Notes under the pieces: model-generated | What the model saw: only the letters and a program-made list of their open reading frames with translations | Told to the model about the DNA's origin: nothing | The model's database searches: none | Assembly (NCBI GenBank): GCA_902598125.1 | Contig: CACKAJ010000003.1 | Span: 103,590 to 167,589 of the forward strand | Source of the DNA: an uncultured Pelagibacteraceae bacterium | GTDB lineage: Bacteria > Pseudomonadota > Alphaproteobacteria > Pelagibacterales > Pelagibacteraceae | Reading direction: 5' to 3' | Length of the DNA stretch: 64,000 nucleotides | Shown: positions 20,022 to 34,198 of the stretch, piece by piece | How positions within the stretch are numbered: the stretch's first letter is position 1 | Layout: every line of letters begins with the position of its first letter | Made by a program: the position numbers and the translations under genes

Positions 20022-21302
20022 ATGCCTCAATTACAAAAAATTAAAGAACTGTCGTTCCTTATTTACGGTTTAGGATTATCTGGAAGTTCAGTAGTAAAAT
20101 TCTTCAAAAAAAAAAAAATTAAAAACTTTAAAGTTTGGGATGATAAAAATAAAAAATTATTTAAAAATCATAGGACACAAAATTTAAATCATTCATTAAA
20201 TGATGTGGACTATATTGTTTTATCACCGGGAATAAGTTTAATCAAAAACAAACACTTAAAAAAATATAAAAAAAAGATAATTACAGATATTGATTTATTT
20301 TATTTATTTAAGATAAATATAAAAAGTATAGTTGTTACAGGAACCAATGGAAAGTCAACCACATGTAAATTATTAGCTCATCTTTTAAAAAAAAATAAAT
20401 TTCAATGTTTCTTGGGTGGAAATATAGGTACACCAATTTTAAATATTAAAAATAAAAAAAAAAAGTTTGTAATAATTGAGGCTTCCTCATTTCAATTATC
20501 TCACTCTCAATTTATTCATCCCGATTATGCTTTTTTAATTAACATAACTAATGACCATTTGGACTGGCATGGTAGCAAAAGTAATTATTTAAACTCAAAA
20601 TTAAAAATATTTAATCATCAAACAAAAAAAAATATAGCTATCGTAAATAAAAAATTTTCTTATATTTTTAAAAAAAAAAAATTCTTAAGTAAATTTAAAA
20701 TACCCGAGAACGGAAAATATAAAAAAATCAAACATAAAATTAAAAATAGTTATTTAACTTCAAATATAAATGACGAAAATATGGGATTTGTTTTTACTTT
20801 TTCAAAACTTTTAAAAATAAAAGAAAAAATATTTATAAATTCTATGAATTCATTTAAAGGATTACCTCATAGGTTTGAAATATTTTTAAAAAAAAATAAT
20901 ATTTCATTCATTAATGACTCTAAAGCTACATCATTCAAGGCATCCTTGTCAGCTCTACAAAGTTTGAGAAATATTTATTGGATACTCGGAGGTCTCCCAA
21001 AAAAAAAAGACAAAATAAATTTATCTAGTTGTAAGCAAAATATTTCAAAGTGTTATCTGATTGGGAAAAACATTCAATTTTTCAAAAATCAAATTAGAGG
21101 AAAAATACCTTTCGCCGAAACAAAAAATCTTAAAAATTCAATAATTCAAATATTAAAGGATTGTAAAAACGAACAAAATAATTATCACAAATTTGTCCTT
21201 TTTAGTCCAGCTGCAGCGTCATTTGACCAATTTATTAATTTTGAAAGTAGAGGAGAAAAATTTAAAAAACTAAGTAAAATATATGCAAGAAAACTTATTT
21301 AA
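20022..21302 (+). CDS. murD: UDP-N-acetylmuramoylalanine--D-glutamate ligase
   Basis: VVTGTNGKSTTCKLLAHLL, EASSFQL, NDSKATSFKASLSAL, YWILGGLPKK. Confidence 0.94.
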   Translation: MPQLQKIKELSFLIYGLGLSGSSVVKFFKKKKIKNFKVWDDKNKKLFKNHRTQNLNHSLNDVDYIVLSPGISLIKNKHLKKYKKKIITDIDLFYLFKINIKSIVVTGTNGKSTTCKLLAHLLKKNKFQCFLGGNIGTPILNIKNKKKKFVIIEASSFQLSHSQFIHPDYAFLINITNDHLDWHGSKSNYLNSKLKIFNHQTKKNIAIVNKKFSYIFKKKKFLSKFKIPENGKYKKIKHKIKNSYLTSNINDENMGFVFTFSKLLKIKEKIFINSMNSFKGLPHRFEIFLKKNNISFINDSKATSFKASLSALQSLRNIYWILGGLPKKKDKINLSSCKQNISKCYLIGKNIQFFKNQIRGKIPFAETKNLKNSIIQILKDCKNEQNNYHKFVLFSPAAASFDQFINFESRGEKFKKLSKIYARKLI

Positions 21303-22410
21303 ATTTTTTTTTATAAATTATTGGAGAAGTATCGATAAAAAAATTCTTTTGAGTTTTTTGGTTTTATTTTTTTTAGGTTTATTTTTTTCCTTCTCTTCCA
21401 CATCATCTTTAGCTGGAGAAAGACTTAATAAGGATTTCTATTTTTTTTTTACTAAGCATTTTATTTTTACACTCCTAGCTTTAGTTATAATGTTGATAAT
21501 TTCACTTATTAATACTGAAATGCTAATAAAGTTTACTCTCCCTTTATTTTCTTTATCTCTATTTTTTTTAATTTTAGTACCGATTTTGGGTGTTGAGGTT
21601 AAAGGTGCGAAAAGATGGTTGGATCTCTATTTCTTTAGATTACAGCCAATTGAAATATTAAAGCCTTTTTTTATTTTAATGACAGTTAAAATATTAACAT
21701 CGGAGAAATTTCAAAATTCACAATTTAAGTATTTTATAAGCTTTATAGTTTTAAGTTCAGTTATAATTTTATTAATTGATCAACCTGATTTAGGGCAATC
21801 AATACTATTAATTCTGGTTTGGATTGCGACAGTTTTTGTTTCCGGGGTCAGTCTTCTTTACATGATTGTTTTTTTCTCAATTTTTTTTATTGCTTTAGGT
21901 TCTTTATTATTTTTTCTTCCTGAAAAATTTGGATATATAATTAATCGTTTGATAACTTTTTTTGATCCAAGTCAGGGAGATAAATTTCAATCATCTTCAG
22001 CTTTAGATGCTATAAAATTAGGTGGGTTAACAGGACAAGGTATGGGTGAGGGTATTCTAAAAGAAAGCGTTCCAGAGGCGCACACTGACTATGTTATAGC
22101 AGTTATTTCTGAAGAATATGGATCTATAGTTTCTATAATGATTTTAATGATATTTTTGTATATTTCATTCAGAATTATTAAAAATTGTTTTAATCAAGAA
22201 AATCAATTTTTAAAAATCTCTCTAAGTGGTTTAGCTTCTTTATTAATTTTTCAAACGTTTATTCACGCGGGTGTAAATACAAATTTATTACCCACAACTG
22301 GAATGACTTTGCCTTTTTTAAGTTACGGGGGCTCATCTTTAATTGGCAGTGCTGTGTTAGCCGGGTTAGTATTAAATTATACTAAAAATAAAGTTTACTT
22401 ATATGACTAA
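21283..22410 (+). CDS. ftsW: SEDS-family peptidoglycan glycosyltransferase FtsW
   Basis: VKGAKRWLDLYFFRLQPIEILKP...PEAHTDYVIAVISEEYG...TGMTLPFLSYGGSSLIG; between murD and murG. Confidence 0.95.
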   Translation: MQENLFKFFFINYWRSIDKKILLSFLVLFFLGLFFSFSSTSSLAGERLNKDFYFFFTKHFIFTLLALVIMLIISLINTEMLIKFTLPLFSLSLFFLILVPILGVEVKGAKRWLDLYFFRLQPIEILKPFFILMTVKILTSEKFQNSQFKYFISFIVLSSVIILLIDQPDLGQSILLILVWIATVFVSGVSLLYMIVFFSIFFIALGSLLFFLPEKFGYIINRLITFFDPSQGDKFQSSSALDAIKLGGLTGQGMGEGILKESVPEAHTDYVIAVISEEYGSIVSIMILMIFLYISFRIIKNCFNQENQFLKISLSGLASLLIFQTFIHAGVNTNLLPTTGMTLPFLSYGGSSLIGSAVLAGLVLNYTKNKVYLYD

Positions 22411-23497
22411 TAAAAAGATATTAATTGCAACCGGAGGAACTGGCGGGCATATTTTCCCAGCTTATAGTTTATCTAATTATTTTAAAAAGAAAGGTTATTT
22501 GGTAAACTTAACTAGTGATAAAAGAGGCTTAAAATATTTAAGCAACTTAAAAAATTTAGATATCATAAATATTTCATCTTTTCCTTTAAATAAAAAAAAT
22601 ATTTTCAAAACATTTTTTTCACTATTGATGATTTTGTTTTCAACTTCAAAATCTTTATTTTTTCTTATATCAAATAGACCACTATTAGTTTTTGGGATGG
22701 GAGGATACTCATCTTTTCCAATTTGTATTGCTGCATATATTTTAAGAATAAAGTTAGTTATTTATGAAAATAATTTAGTTATTGGAAAAACAAATAAATA
22801 TTTATTACCTTTTGCCAAAAAAATATTAGTTGCTTTTAAAGATTTAGAGGGTATTCCTAAAAAATATAAAAAAAAAGTGTTCGAAGTTGGGAATGTAATA
22901 AGAGATGAAATTATTTACTCAAATAATCAATTAGATGAATTAAATAATTCGCAGAGTCTAAACATACTTGTTTTAGGAGGAAGCCAGGCGGCTAAAATTT
23001 TTGGTGAAGTTTTACCTCCCGTGTTTGAAAAGATCCAAAAAACAGGCGCATCAATAAAAATTTTCCAACAATGCCATAAAACTCAGAATAAACAATTAAT
23101 TGATTTTTATGAAAAAATAAAAATCGATAGTGAAATTTTTAATTTCACTGAAAATATTAAAGAATATTACAATAAAGCTAATTTAGTAATAACGCGCTCT
23201 GGAGCATCGGTGTTAGGTGAAATTATAAATGCTAAAATTCCTTTTATTTCAATTCCCTTACCAACTTCAGCTGATAATCACCAATATAAAAATGCTAAGT
23301 TTTATTCAAAAAGGGGTTATGGATATTTTATAGAGGAAAAAAATATAAAAAATCAATTATTTGAATTACTTAATTCAATTATTAAAGATAAATATTTACT
23401 TGAAAAATTTTTATCTAATCAAAGTCAATATTCTGACAAAGATGTTTTTAAAAATATAAATAAAATTACAGAGGAAATTTTAAATGAAAAAAATTAA
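22403..23497 (+). CDS. murG: UDP-GlcNAc--MurNAc-pentapeptide-undecaprenol GlcNAc transferase
   Basis: ATGGTGGHIFPAYSLSNYF, FGMGGYSSFPICIAA, TRSGASVLGEI. Confidence 0.96.
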   Translation: MTNKKILIATGGTGGHIFPAYSLSNYFKKKGYLVNLTSDKRGLKYLSNLKNLDIINISSFPLNKKNIFKTFFSLLMILFSTSKSLFFLISNRPLLVFGMGGYSSFPICIAAYILRIKLVIYENNLVIGKTNKYLLPFAKKILVAFKDLEGIPKKYKKKVFEVGNVIRDEIIYSNNQLDELNNSQSLNILVLGGSQAAKIFGEVLPPVFEKIQKTGASIKIFQQCHKTQNKQLIDFYEKIKIDSEIFNFTENIKEYYNKANLVITRSGASVLGEIINAKIPFISIPLPTSADNHQYKNAKFYSKRGYGYFIEEKNIKNQLFELLNSIIKDKYLLEKFLSNQSQYSDKDVFKNINKITEEILNEKN

Positions 23498-24881
23498 TTT
23501 AGGTCAGAAAGATAATATTCATTTTGTTGGAATAGGCGGAATAGGTATGAGTGGCCTTGCTCAAGTAATGAAAAATATGGGTTTCAAAATTCAAGGTAGT
23601 GATCAAAATAAAAATAAAAACACAATAAGTTGTCAAAAACTTGGAATAAAAATATTCATTGGTCATTCTTTAAGAAATATTAAAAAAGCTTCAATTATTG
23701 TTAAATCAACTGCTATTAAAAGCACTAATGTGGAGATTAAATACGCAAAAAAAAATAAAATACCCATATATTCAAGAGCAGAGGTTTTAGCAGATGTTGT
23801 TTCTTTAAAAAAAAATATAATTATAACTGGTTCACATGGAAAAACTACAACAACCTCTTTGGTTGCAAAAATCTTATCTGATCAAAAATTAGATCCAACG
23901 ATTATTAATGGAGGAGTAATAAACTCTTTAAAAAGTAATGCTAAATTAGGAAAAGGTGATTGGGCAATTTTAGAGGCCGACGAGTCAGATGGTAGTTTTT
24001 TGAAACTTCCAATTAATTATTCGATAGTAACTAATATTGATCATGAGCATCTTGATTATTATAAAAACTATAAAAATTTAGAAAATTCATTTTTAAAATT
24101 TATAAATAAAACACCTCCTACTGGAAAAGCTATTATTTGCTTAGATAATGATAATATTAAAAAAATTAAAAGTAAAATTAAAAACAAAAATATAATTACT
24201 TATGGAGAGAATATTAAGGCTGATTATCGAATAACCAATATAAAATATGATTTTGAAAGAACTTACTTTAATCTTAATTTTAAAAATGCTGAAAAAAAAA
24301 TAAAAAAGATTAAAAATATAAATGTTAAATTACTGGGAAAACACAATGTGCTTAATGCAGCAGCAGCATTAATTGTTTGTTTAAATTTAGGTGTGAGTCA
24401 AAATTTAGCAAAAAAATCTCTTAAAACTTTTTCAGGTGTTCAAAGAAGAATGACAAAAGTTTTTTCTAAGAACAAAAATGATTTTTATGATGATTATGCT
24501 CACCATCCAACTGAAATAAGATCAATTTTAGATGGAGTAAATAATGTTAGTCCTACAAGAAAAATAATTAGTGTATTTGAACCGCATAGATACTCTAGAG
24601 TTATGTCTTTAAAAGATGAATTTTCAAAATGCTTTTTGAAGTCAAATTTGGTAATTATTTGTCCTTTGTACGCTGCGGGAGAGAGAAAATATACAAAATT
24701 TAATATGATTAAATTTGCAAATTTAATTGCTAATAATTCAAAAACTCAAGTGGTTATTATTAAAAAAGAATCCGAGCTTAGTAACTTTTTTAAAAAACAC
24801 TTAAAAGATGATGAAATAATAATTGGTATGGGTGCAGGACTAATTTCTAAATGGATGACACAACTTAAATTTTCTTTATGA
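23484..24881 (+). CDS. murC: UDP-N-acetylmuramate--L-alanine ligase
   Basis: IHFVGIGGIGMSGLAQVM, ITGSHGKTTTTSLVAKIL, EADESDGSFL, YDDYAHHPTEI. Confidence 0.97.
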   Translation: MKKINLGQKDNIHFVGIGGIGMSGLAQVMKNMGFKIQGSDQNKNKNTISCQKLGIKIFIGHSLRNIKKASIIVKSTAIKSTNVEIKYAKKNKIPIYSRAEVLADVVSLKKNIIITGSHGKTTTTSLVAKILSDQKLDPTIINGGVINSLKSNAKLGKGDWAILEADESDGSFLKLPINYSIVTNIDHEHLDYYKNYKNLENSFLKFINKTPPTGKAIICLDNDNIKKIKSKIKNKNIITYGENIKADYRITNIKYDFERTYFNLNFKNAEKKIKKIKNINVKLLGKHNVLNAAAALIVCLNLGVSQNLAKKSLKTFSGVQRRMTKVFSKNKNDFYDDYAHHPTEIRSILDGVNNVSPTRKIISVFEPHRYSRVMSLKDEFSKCFLKSNLVIICPLYAAGERKYTKFNMIKFANLIANNSKTQVVIIKKESELSNFFKKHLKDDEIIIGMGAGLISKWMTQLKFSL

Positions 24882-25786
24882 TATCAGAAGAAGAATTCAT
24901 TAAAAAATACGAAAATTACTTAAGTAAAAATGTTAAACTTTCTAATTATAGTTGGTTTAATCTAGGTGGTAATGCTGAGTATTTTTATAAAGCAAACAGT
25001 GAAAATCAATTATTAGAATTTTTAAGAGAAGCTACAAAAAAAAATTTAAAAACAACAATTATTGGCGCCGGTTCAAATACTTTATTTAGGGATAAAGGAA
25101 TAAAGGGAGTTGTTGTAAAATTAGGCCAAAATTTCTCCTATACAAAAATATTAGAAAACGATGTTATAGAAGCAGGAGCAGCTACTTTAGATCGTAAAGT
25201 CGCAAATTTCGCAAAAGATAATAATTTAAGTAACTTAGAATTTTTATCATGTATTCCAGGTTCAATTGGTGGTGCAATTATAATGAACAGCGGTTGTTAT
25301 GATAATGAAATATCTAAAGTTTTATTATCTATCAAAGTAATTGATAAAAAAAAATTAATAAAAAGTGAAATTAGTAAGGAAGATATAAAGTTTTTATATA
25401 GAGGAACAAATTTGTCTGAAGATTTTATCATTTTATCAGCTAAGCTGAAAGGTTCTAAAGCTGTCAAAAATACAATTGAAAAAAAACAACTTGATTTTAT
25501 TGAACGCAAAAAAACATCTCAACCTAGTCGAACTAAGACGTGTGGAAGTACTTTTAAAAATATCAGCAAAGAAAAAAAAGCGTGGATGTTAATTAAGGAT
25601 TCAGGATGCGATAATTTTAAAGTCGGGGATGCTATGATTTCAAAGAAGCATTGTAATTTTTTTGTTAATAATGGTAACGCAAAATCTCAAGATATTGAAA
25701 ATTTGATTATGAGAGTAAAACAAAAAGTCTATGAAACAACAGGGATAAATCTAGAATTAGAGATTAAAATTATTGGTGAAGAATAA
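24878..25786 (+). CDS. murB: UDP-N-acetylenolpyruvoylglucosamine reductase
   Basis: SWFNLGGNAEYF, IIGAGSNTLFRDKGIKGVVVKL, CIPGSIGGAIIMNSGCY, CGSTFKN. Confidence 0.96.
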   Translation: MISEEEFIKKYENYLSKNVKLSNYSWFNLGGNAEYFYKANSENQLLEFLREATKKNLKTTIIGAGSNTLFRDKGIKGVVVKLGQNFSYTKILENDVIEAGAATLDRKVANFAKDNNLSNLEFLSCIPGSIGGAIIMNSGCYDNEISKVLLSIKVIDKKKLIKSEISKEDIKFLYRGTNLSEDFIILSAKLKGSKAVKNTIEKKQLDFIERKKTSQPSRTKTCGSTFKNISKEKKAWMLIKDSGCDNFKVGDAMISKKHCNFFVNNGNAKSQDIENLIMRVKQKVYETTGINLELEIKIIGEE

Positions 25787-26714
25787 AAAATATAAAAATG
25801 TTTTAGTTGTACTTGGTGGCACTTCTGGTGAACGAGCCGTGAGTTTGGAAAGTGGAAAAGCTTGTGCAATTGCCCTGAAAAAAAAAGGCTATAAAGTTTC
25901 AATTTTCGATCCAAAGAGAAAAAATTTTAATTTAATTAATAAACTAAAAACTGACGTAATATTTAATGCTTTACACGGTAGAGATGGAGAGGATGGTATT
26001 GCTCAAAGTTATTTTGAGTATCTAAAAATTCCTTACACTCACTCTGGAGTTATAAGTTCCTATATATCTATGAATAAAGTTTATTCAAAAAAAATTTTTA
26101 TCAAAAATAAAATAAAAACACCTAAATATTTTTCAATTAAGAAAAATCAATATAGTAAAAAATTTATTCAAAAAAAAATTAAGATTAAAAGGATGAATTT
26201 TCCGATTGTTTCTAAGCCGGTTAATGAGGGTTCTAGTTTAGGCGTAGAAGTTTGTAAGGATAAAAAAAAATTATATAGATCAGTTATCAATCTCACAAAA
26301 AAATATGAGGAACTAATATTAGAAGAATACATCGGAGGCCAAGAGATTCAAGTTGCAGTCATTAATGGTAAAGCGCTTGGTGCTATTGAATTAATTCCAA
26401 AACGATTATTTTACGATTACAAAGCTAAATACACTAAACAAGCCAAAACAAAACATGTAATGCCAGCTAACTTGTCAAAGTTAAAATATTTAGAGGTTTT
26501 GAAAATAGCTAAAAAGGCACACGAAACATTAAACTGTAGAGGTGTTACAAGATCTGATTTTAAATTTTATAAAGGTAATTTTTATTTATTGGAAACCAAT
26601 ACACAACCAGGTATGACAGGACTTTCTTTGGTACCAGAAATAGCAAATTATACAGGTTTAAACTTTGAAAATTTAGTTGAGAAAATTCTATTAGATGCAA
26701 GTATCAATAGATGA
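25773..26714 (+). CDS. ddl: D-alanine--D-alanine ligase
   Basis: GGTSGERAVSLESGKA, HGRDGEDG, KPVNEGSSLGV, RSDFKF...LETNTQPGMTGLSLVPEIA. Confidence 0.96.
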   Translation: MVKNKKYKNVLVVLGGTSGERAVSLESGKACAIALKKKGYKVSIFDPKRKNFNLINKLKTDVIFNALHGRDGEDGIAQSYFEYLKIPYTHSGVISSYISMNKVYSKKIFIKNKIKTPKYFSIKKNQYSKKFIQKKIKIKRMNFPIVSKPVNEGSSLGVEVCKDKKKLYRSVINLTKKYEELILEEYIGGQEIQVAVINGKALGAIELIPKRLFYDYKAKYTKQAKTKHVMPANLSKLKYLEVLKIAKKAHETLNCRGVTRSDFKFYKGNFYLLETNTQPGMTGLSLVPEIANYTGLNFENLVEKILLDASINR

Positions 26715-27367
26715 AAAAACGATTAGTTATTTCAATTTTTATATTACTTTTTTTAACCACAATAACCTCAAAACAAACAATTAAAGTTGCAAAGTTTGAT
26801 TTAAAAGAAATTTATATTGAAAATAATTCTTTATTAAATGCTGATGATATTAAAAAACAATTGATTTCAATTTATGGTAAAAATTTGATATTTTTAAAAA
26901 ATATTGAAATTGAAAAAAAACTTATGAAGAATAGTTTTATAGAAGGTTTTAATATAAAAAAAAAATATCCAAATACTTTAAAAATAAAAATCTTTGAAAA
27001 AAAACCAATCGCAATTCTTATTAAGAATAAAAAAAAATATTATCTCAGTGAGAAAATTGATTTAATAGAATTCAATAATTTCCAAAATTTTAAAAACTTA
27101 CCGTACGTAATAGGAAATGAAAATGAATTTAAAATTTTTTATTATAACTTGAAAAAAGTTGATTTTCCTCTAGGGCTCGTAAATAAATTTGTATTATATG
27201 ACTCAAAACGATGGGATATAGAAACTATTAACAAAAATACTATTAAACTTCCATCTGAAAATTATCTAGAAAGTTTAGAAAATTATTTAAAATTCAGAAA
27301 TCAAATTGAGTCTAAAAAATATAAATTATTCGACTATCGAATAAATAATCAGCTAATATTAAAATAA
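26711..27367 (+). CDS. ftsQ: cell division protein FtsQ (POTRA)
   Basis: N-terminal TM and POTRA-like IYIENNSLLNADDIKKQL...; position between ddl and ftsA-like gene. Confidence 0.8.
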   Translation: MKKRLVISIFILLFLTTITSKQTIKVAKFDLKEIYIENNSLLNADDIKKQLISIYGKNLIFLKNIEIEKKLMKNSFIEGFNIKKKYPNTLKIKIFEKKPIAILIKNKKKYYLSEKIDLIEFNNFQNFKNLPYVIGNENEFKIFYYNLKKVDFPLGLVNKFVLYDSKRWDIETINKNTIKLPSENYLESLENYLKFRNQIESKKYKLFDYRINNQLILK

Positions 27368-27384
27368 AAAAATAAAAGATAAAA

Positions 27385-28581
27385 ATGAAAAATTCTTTAC
27401 TCACTCTATTCATAGAAATTGATAATTACAATTTAACTTTTTTTGTGTGTGAGAGCGATTTTCAAAATTATTTTAAAATAACTTTTAAATCTGAAGTACA
27501 GATAAATAGACAAAAAGATATAAGAATTTCTGATTTTAATGAAGTTTATAATATTATAAAAAAAAATATTTTTATAATCGAAAAAAAAATAAATTTTACT
27601 TTTAAAGAGGTTGTTTTAATACTAGAAAATTTTAATCCCTCATTTATAAGCTTATCAGGTTTCAAAAAATTAAACGGGTCTCAAGTATTGAAAGAAAATA
27701 TTACTTATATTTTAAATTCATTAAAATCTTGTGTTGAAGAAATAGAAAAAAAGAAAAAAATTTTACATATTTTTAATTCAAAATTTAATTTAGATAATAA
27801 AAATATTGAAAATTTACCTATAGGATTGTTTGGCGATTTTTATAGTCACGAGTTATCTTTTGTATTAATTAATTCAAATAATTTTAAAAATTTAAATAAT
27901 ATTTTTGAAAAATGTAATTTAAGTATTAAAAAGACTTTGCTTAAAAGTTTTGTCAGTGGAGCTCATATAAGTGATAACAACATAAATGCTGATACTTTTT
28001 TTCAAATTCAAATTAATAATACAAATTCAAAAGTGTTTTATTTCGAAAACAATTCTTTAAAATTCGAGCAGGATTTTAATTTTGGATCAGAAATTATTAT
28101 TAAAGATATTTCTAAAATCACATCACTTAGTACAAAAAAAGTAAAAGAAATTTTAAATGAAATTGAATATAAAGAAGATTATACAGATGACGAAGTAATA
28201 GAAAAAAAATTTTTTGATAAAGATAATTATAGAAAGATAAAAAAAAAATTAATCTGCGATATTTCTTTAGCCAGAGTGGAAGAAATTTTTGATTTAATAA
28301 TATTAAAGAATAATAATCTCAAATTTTATAGCGAATTATCAAAAACAATTTTTTTGCAGCTTAATAAAAATATTGGATATGACTATTTAAAAAGTATTTT
28401 TGATACTGAATTGAATAAAAAAGGCAAATTTGAATTAAAGTTTTTAGACTTCATCAAGACAGATGGGATGATGGAAACAGCAAATAAGCTTGTTCATTTT
28501 GGTTGGAAAAAAGAAGCAATACCTGTTACCAGATCCAAAAAGACAGTAATTGCTAGGATTTTTGAAGCAATTTTTGGTTAA
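27385..28581 (+). CDS. ftsA: highly divergent FtsA-like protein
   Basis: 398 aa at ftsA position (after ftsQ, before lpxC); C-terminal amphipathic tail KKTVIARIFEAIFG as in FtsA membrane-targeting helix; SFVSGAHISD... and EEIFDLIILKN...LVHFGWKKEAIPV fit the FtsA layout; nucleotide motifs degenerate. Confidence 0.72.
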   Translation: MKNSLLTLFIEIDNYNLTFFVCESDFQNYFKITFKSEVQINRQKDIRISDFNEVYNIIKKNIFIIEKKINFTFKEVVLILENFNPSFISLSGFKKLNGSQVLKENITYILNSLKSCVEEIEKKKKILHIFNSKFNLDNKNIENLPIGLFGDFYSHELSFVLINSNNFKNLNNIFEKCNLSIKKTLLKSFVSGAHISDNNINADTFFQIQINNTNSKVFYFENNSLKFEQDFNFGSEIIIKDISKITSLSTKKVKEILNEIEYKEDYTDDEVIEKKFFDKDNYRKIKKKLICDISLARVEEIFDLIILKNNNLKFYSELSKTIFLQLNKNIGYDYLKSIFDTELNKKGKFELKFLDFIKTDGMMETANKLVHFGWKKEAIPVTRSKKTVIARIFEAIFG

Positions 28582-28647
28582 TATTTGTTTTTTTTAGAAA
28601 CATTAGTTGTTTTAATTATAAAACCACACTCAAGTATAACACTTTTG

Positions 28648-29574
28648 ATGAATAATATATTTCAAAAAACTTTATCAAAAAAAGTGAGTTTCAAAGGGAT
28701 AGGTTTACATTCTGGAGAAAACTCTACAATTAATCTGCATCCTGCAAAAGAAGATAAAGGAATTATATTTAAAAGAGTTGATCTTAAGCATAATAACATT
28801 ATCGAAGCTAACTTCCAAAATGTAACATCAGCTAGATTATGCACTACTTTGGAGAATAGTCATGGTGTTAAAGTTTCAACTGTCGAACATTTACTTGCTG
28901 CACTTTATATAGTTGGAATAGATAATGCCATTGTAGAAATAGACAATGAGGAGGTTCCAATAATGGATGGATCAGCAAAAGATTTTATCGAAATCTTGAA
29001 TGAAGTTAAAGTCGTTAATCTTTCAAAGAAAAGAAAATACTTAAAAGTTACAGAAAAGGTCGAATTATTTGATGGTGATAGAAAAATATCTATTGAGCCT
29101 AATGATTTAGCTTTTGAAGTTGATTTTCAATTAAACTATCAAAATAAAATTATCGGGAAACAAAGAAATAAAATTAATTTTTTTTCTGATGAATTAGAAG
29201 ATGTTTATTTATCAAGAACGTTTTGTTTGTTTCATGATATCGAAAAGATAAAAAAAAATGGATTAGCTAAAGGTGGATCTTTAGATAATGCTATAGTTGT
29301 TGATGATGAAAAAGTTTTAAATAAAAGCGGTCTTAGAAATGATAAAGAGTTTGTAAATCATAAAATTTTAGATTTAGCAGGTGATTTTTTACTTTCAGGT
29401 CATAGAGTATTGGGAAAAGTAAAATGTTACCAAGGTGGTCACAAATTAACAAATATGTTTTTAAGAAAATTATTAAACTCAAAATCAGCAACAACCTTAT
29501 ATGAACTTAACGAGCTTATAATTTCTGATAACAAAAAATCCAATCAAATTAATAAAATAGCGGTTAACGCATAA
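28648..29574 (+). CDS. lpxC: UDP-3-O-acyl-N-acetylglucosamine deacetylase
   Basis: FQKTLSKKVSFKGIGLHSGENSTINLHPA, STVEHLLAALYIVGIDNA, DGSAKDF, NHKILDLAGDFLLSGHRVLG; ORF-track TTG start at 28585 judged too far upstream. Confidence 0.97.
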   Translation: MNNIFQKTLSKKVSFKGIGLHSGENSTINLHPAKEDKGIIFKRVDLKHNNIIEANFQNVTSARLCTTLENSHGVKVSTVEHLLAALYIVGIDNAIVEIDNEEVPIMDGSAKDFIEILNEVKVVNLSKKRKYLKVTEKVELFDGDRKISIEPNDLAFEVDFQLNYQNKIIGKQRNKINFFSDELEDVYLSRTFCLFHDIEKIKKNGLAKGGSLDNAIVVDDEKVLNKSGLRNDKEFVNHKILDLAGDFLLSGHRVLGKVKCYQGGHKLTNMFLRKLLNSKSATTLYELNELIISDNKKSNQINKIAVNA

Positions 29575-29596
29575 AAATAATTTTTTACATATAAAT

Positions 29597-29623
29597 TTTA
29601 AATTAATCTGATATTAATTTAAA
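29597..29623 (+). repeat. 11-bp perfect inverted repeat (TTTAAATTAAT-CTGAT-ATTAATTTAAA) directly before the bamD start codon
   Basis: Both arms read directly; ends 1 nt before ATG at 29625. Confidence 0.8.
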
Positions 29624-29624
29624 T

Positions 29625-34185
<4,561 letters not shown>

Positions 34186-34198
<13 letters not shown>

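Noticed and set aside
28585-28647. N-terminal extension of lpxC from TTG
   Set aside because: LpxC homology begins at MNNIFQKTLSKKVSFKGIGLHSG (28648); the upstream part looks like leader sequence.
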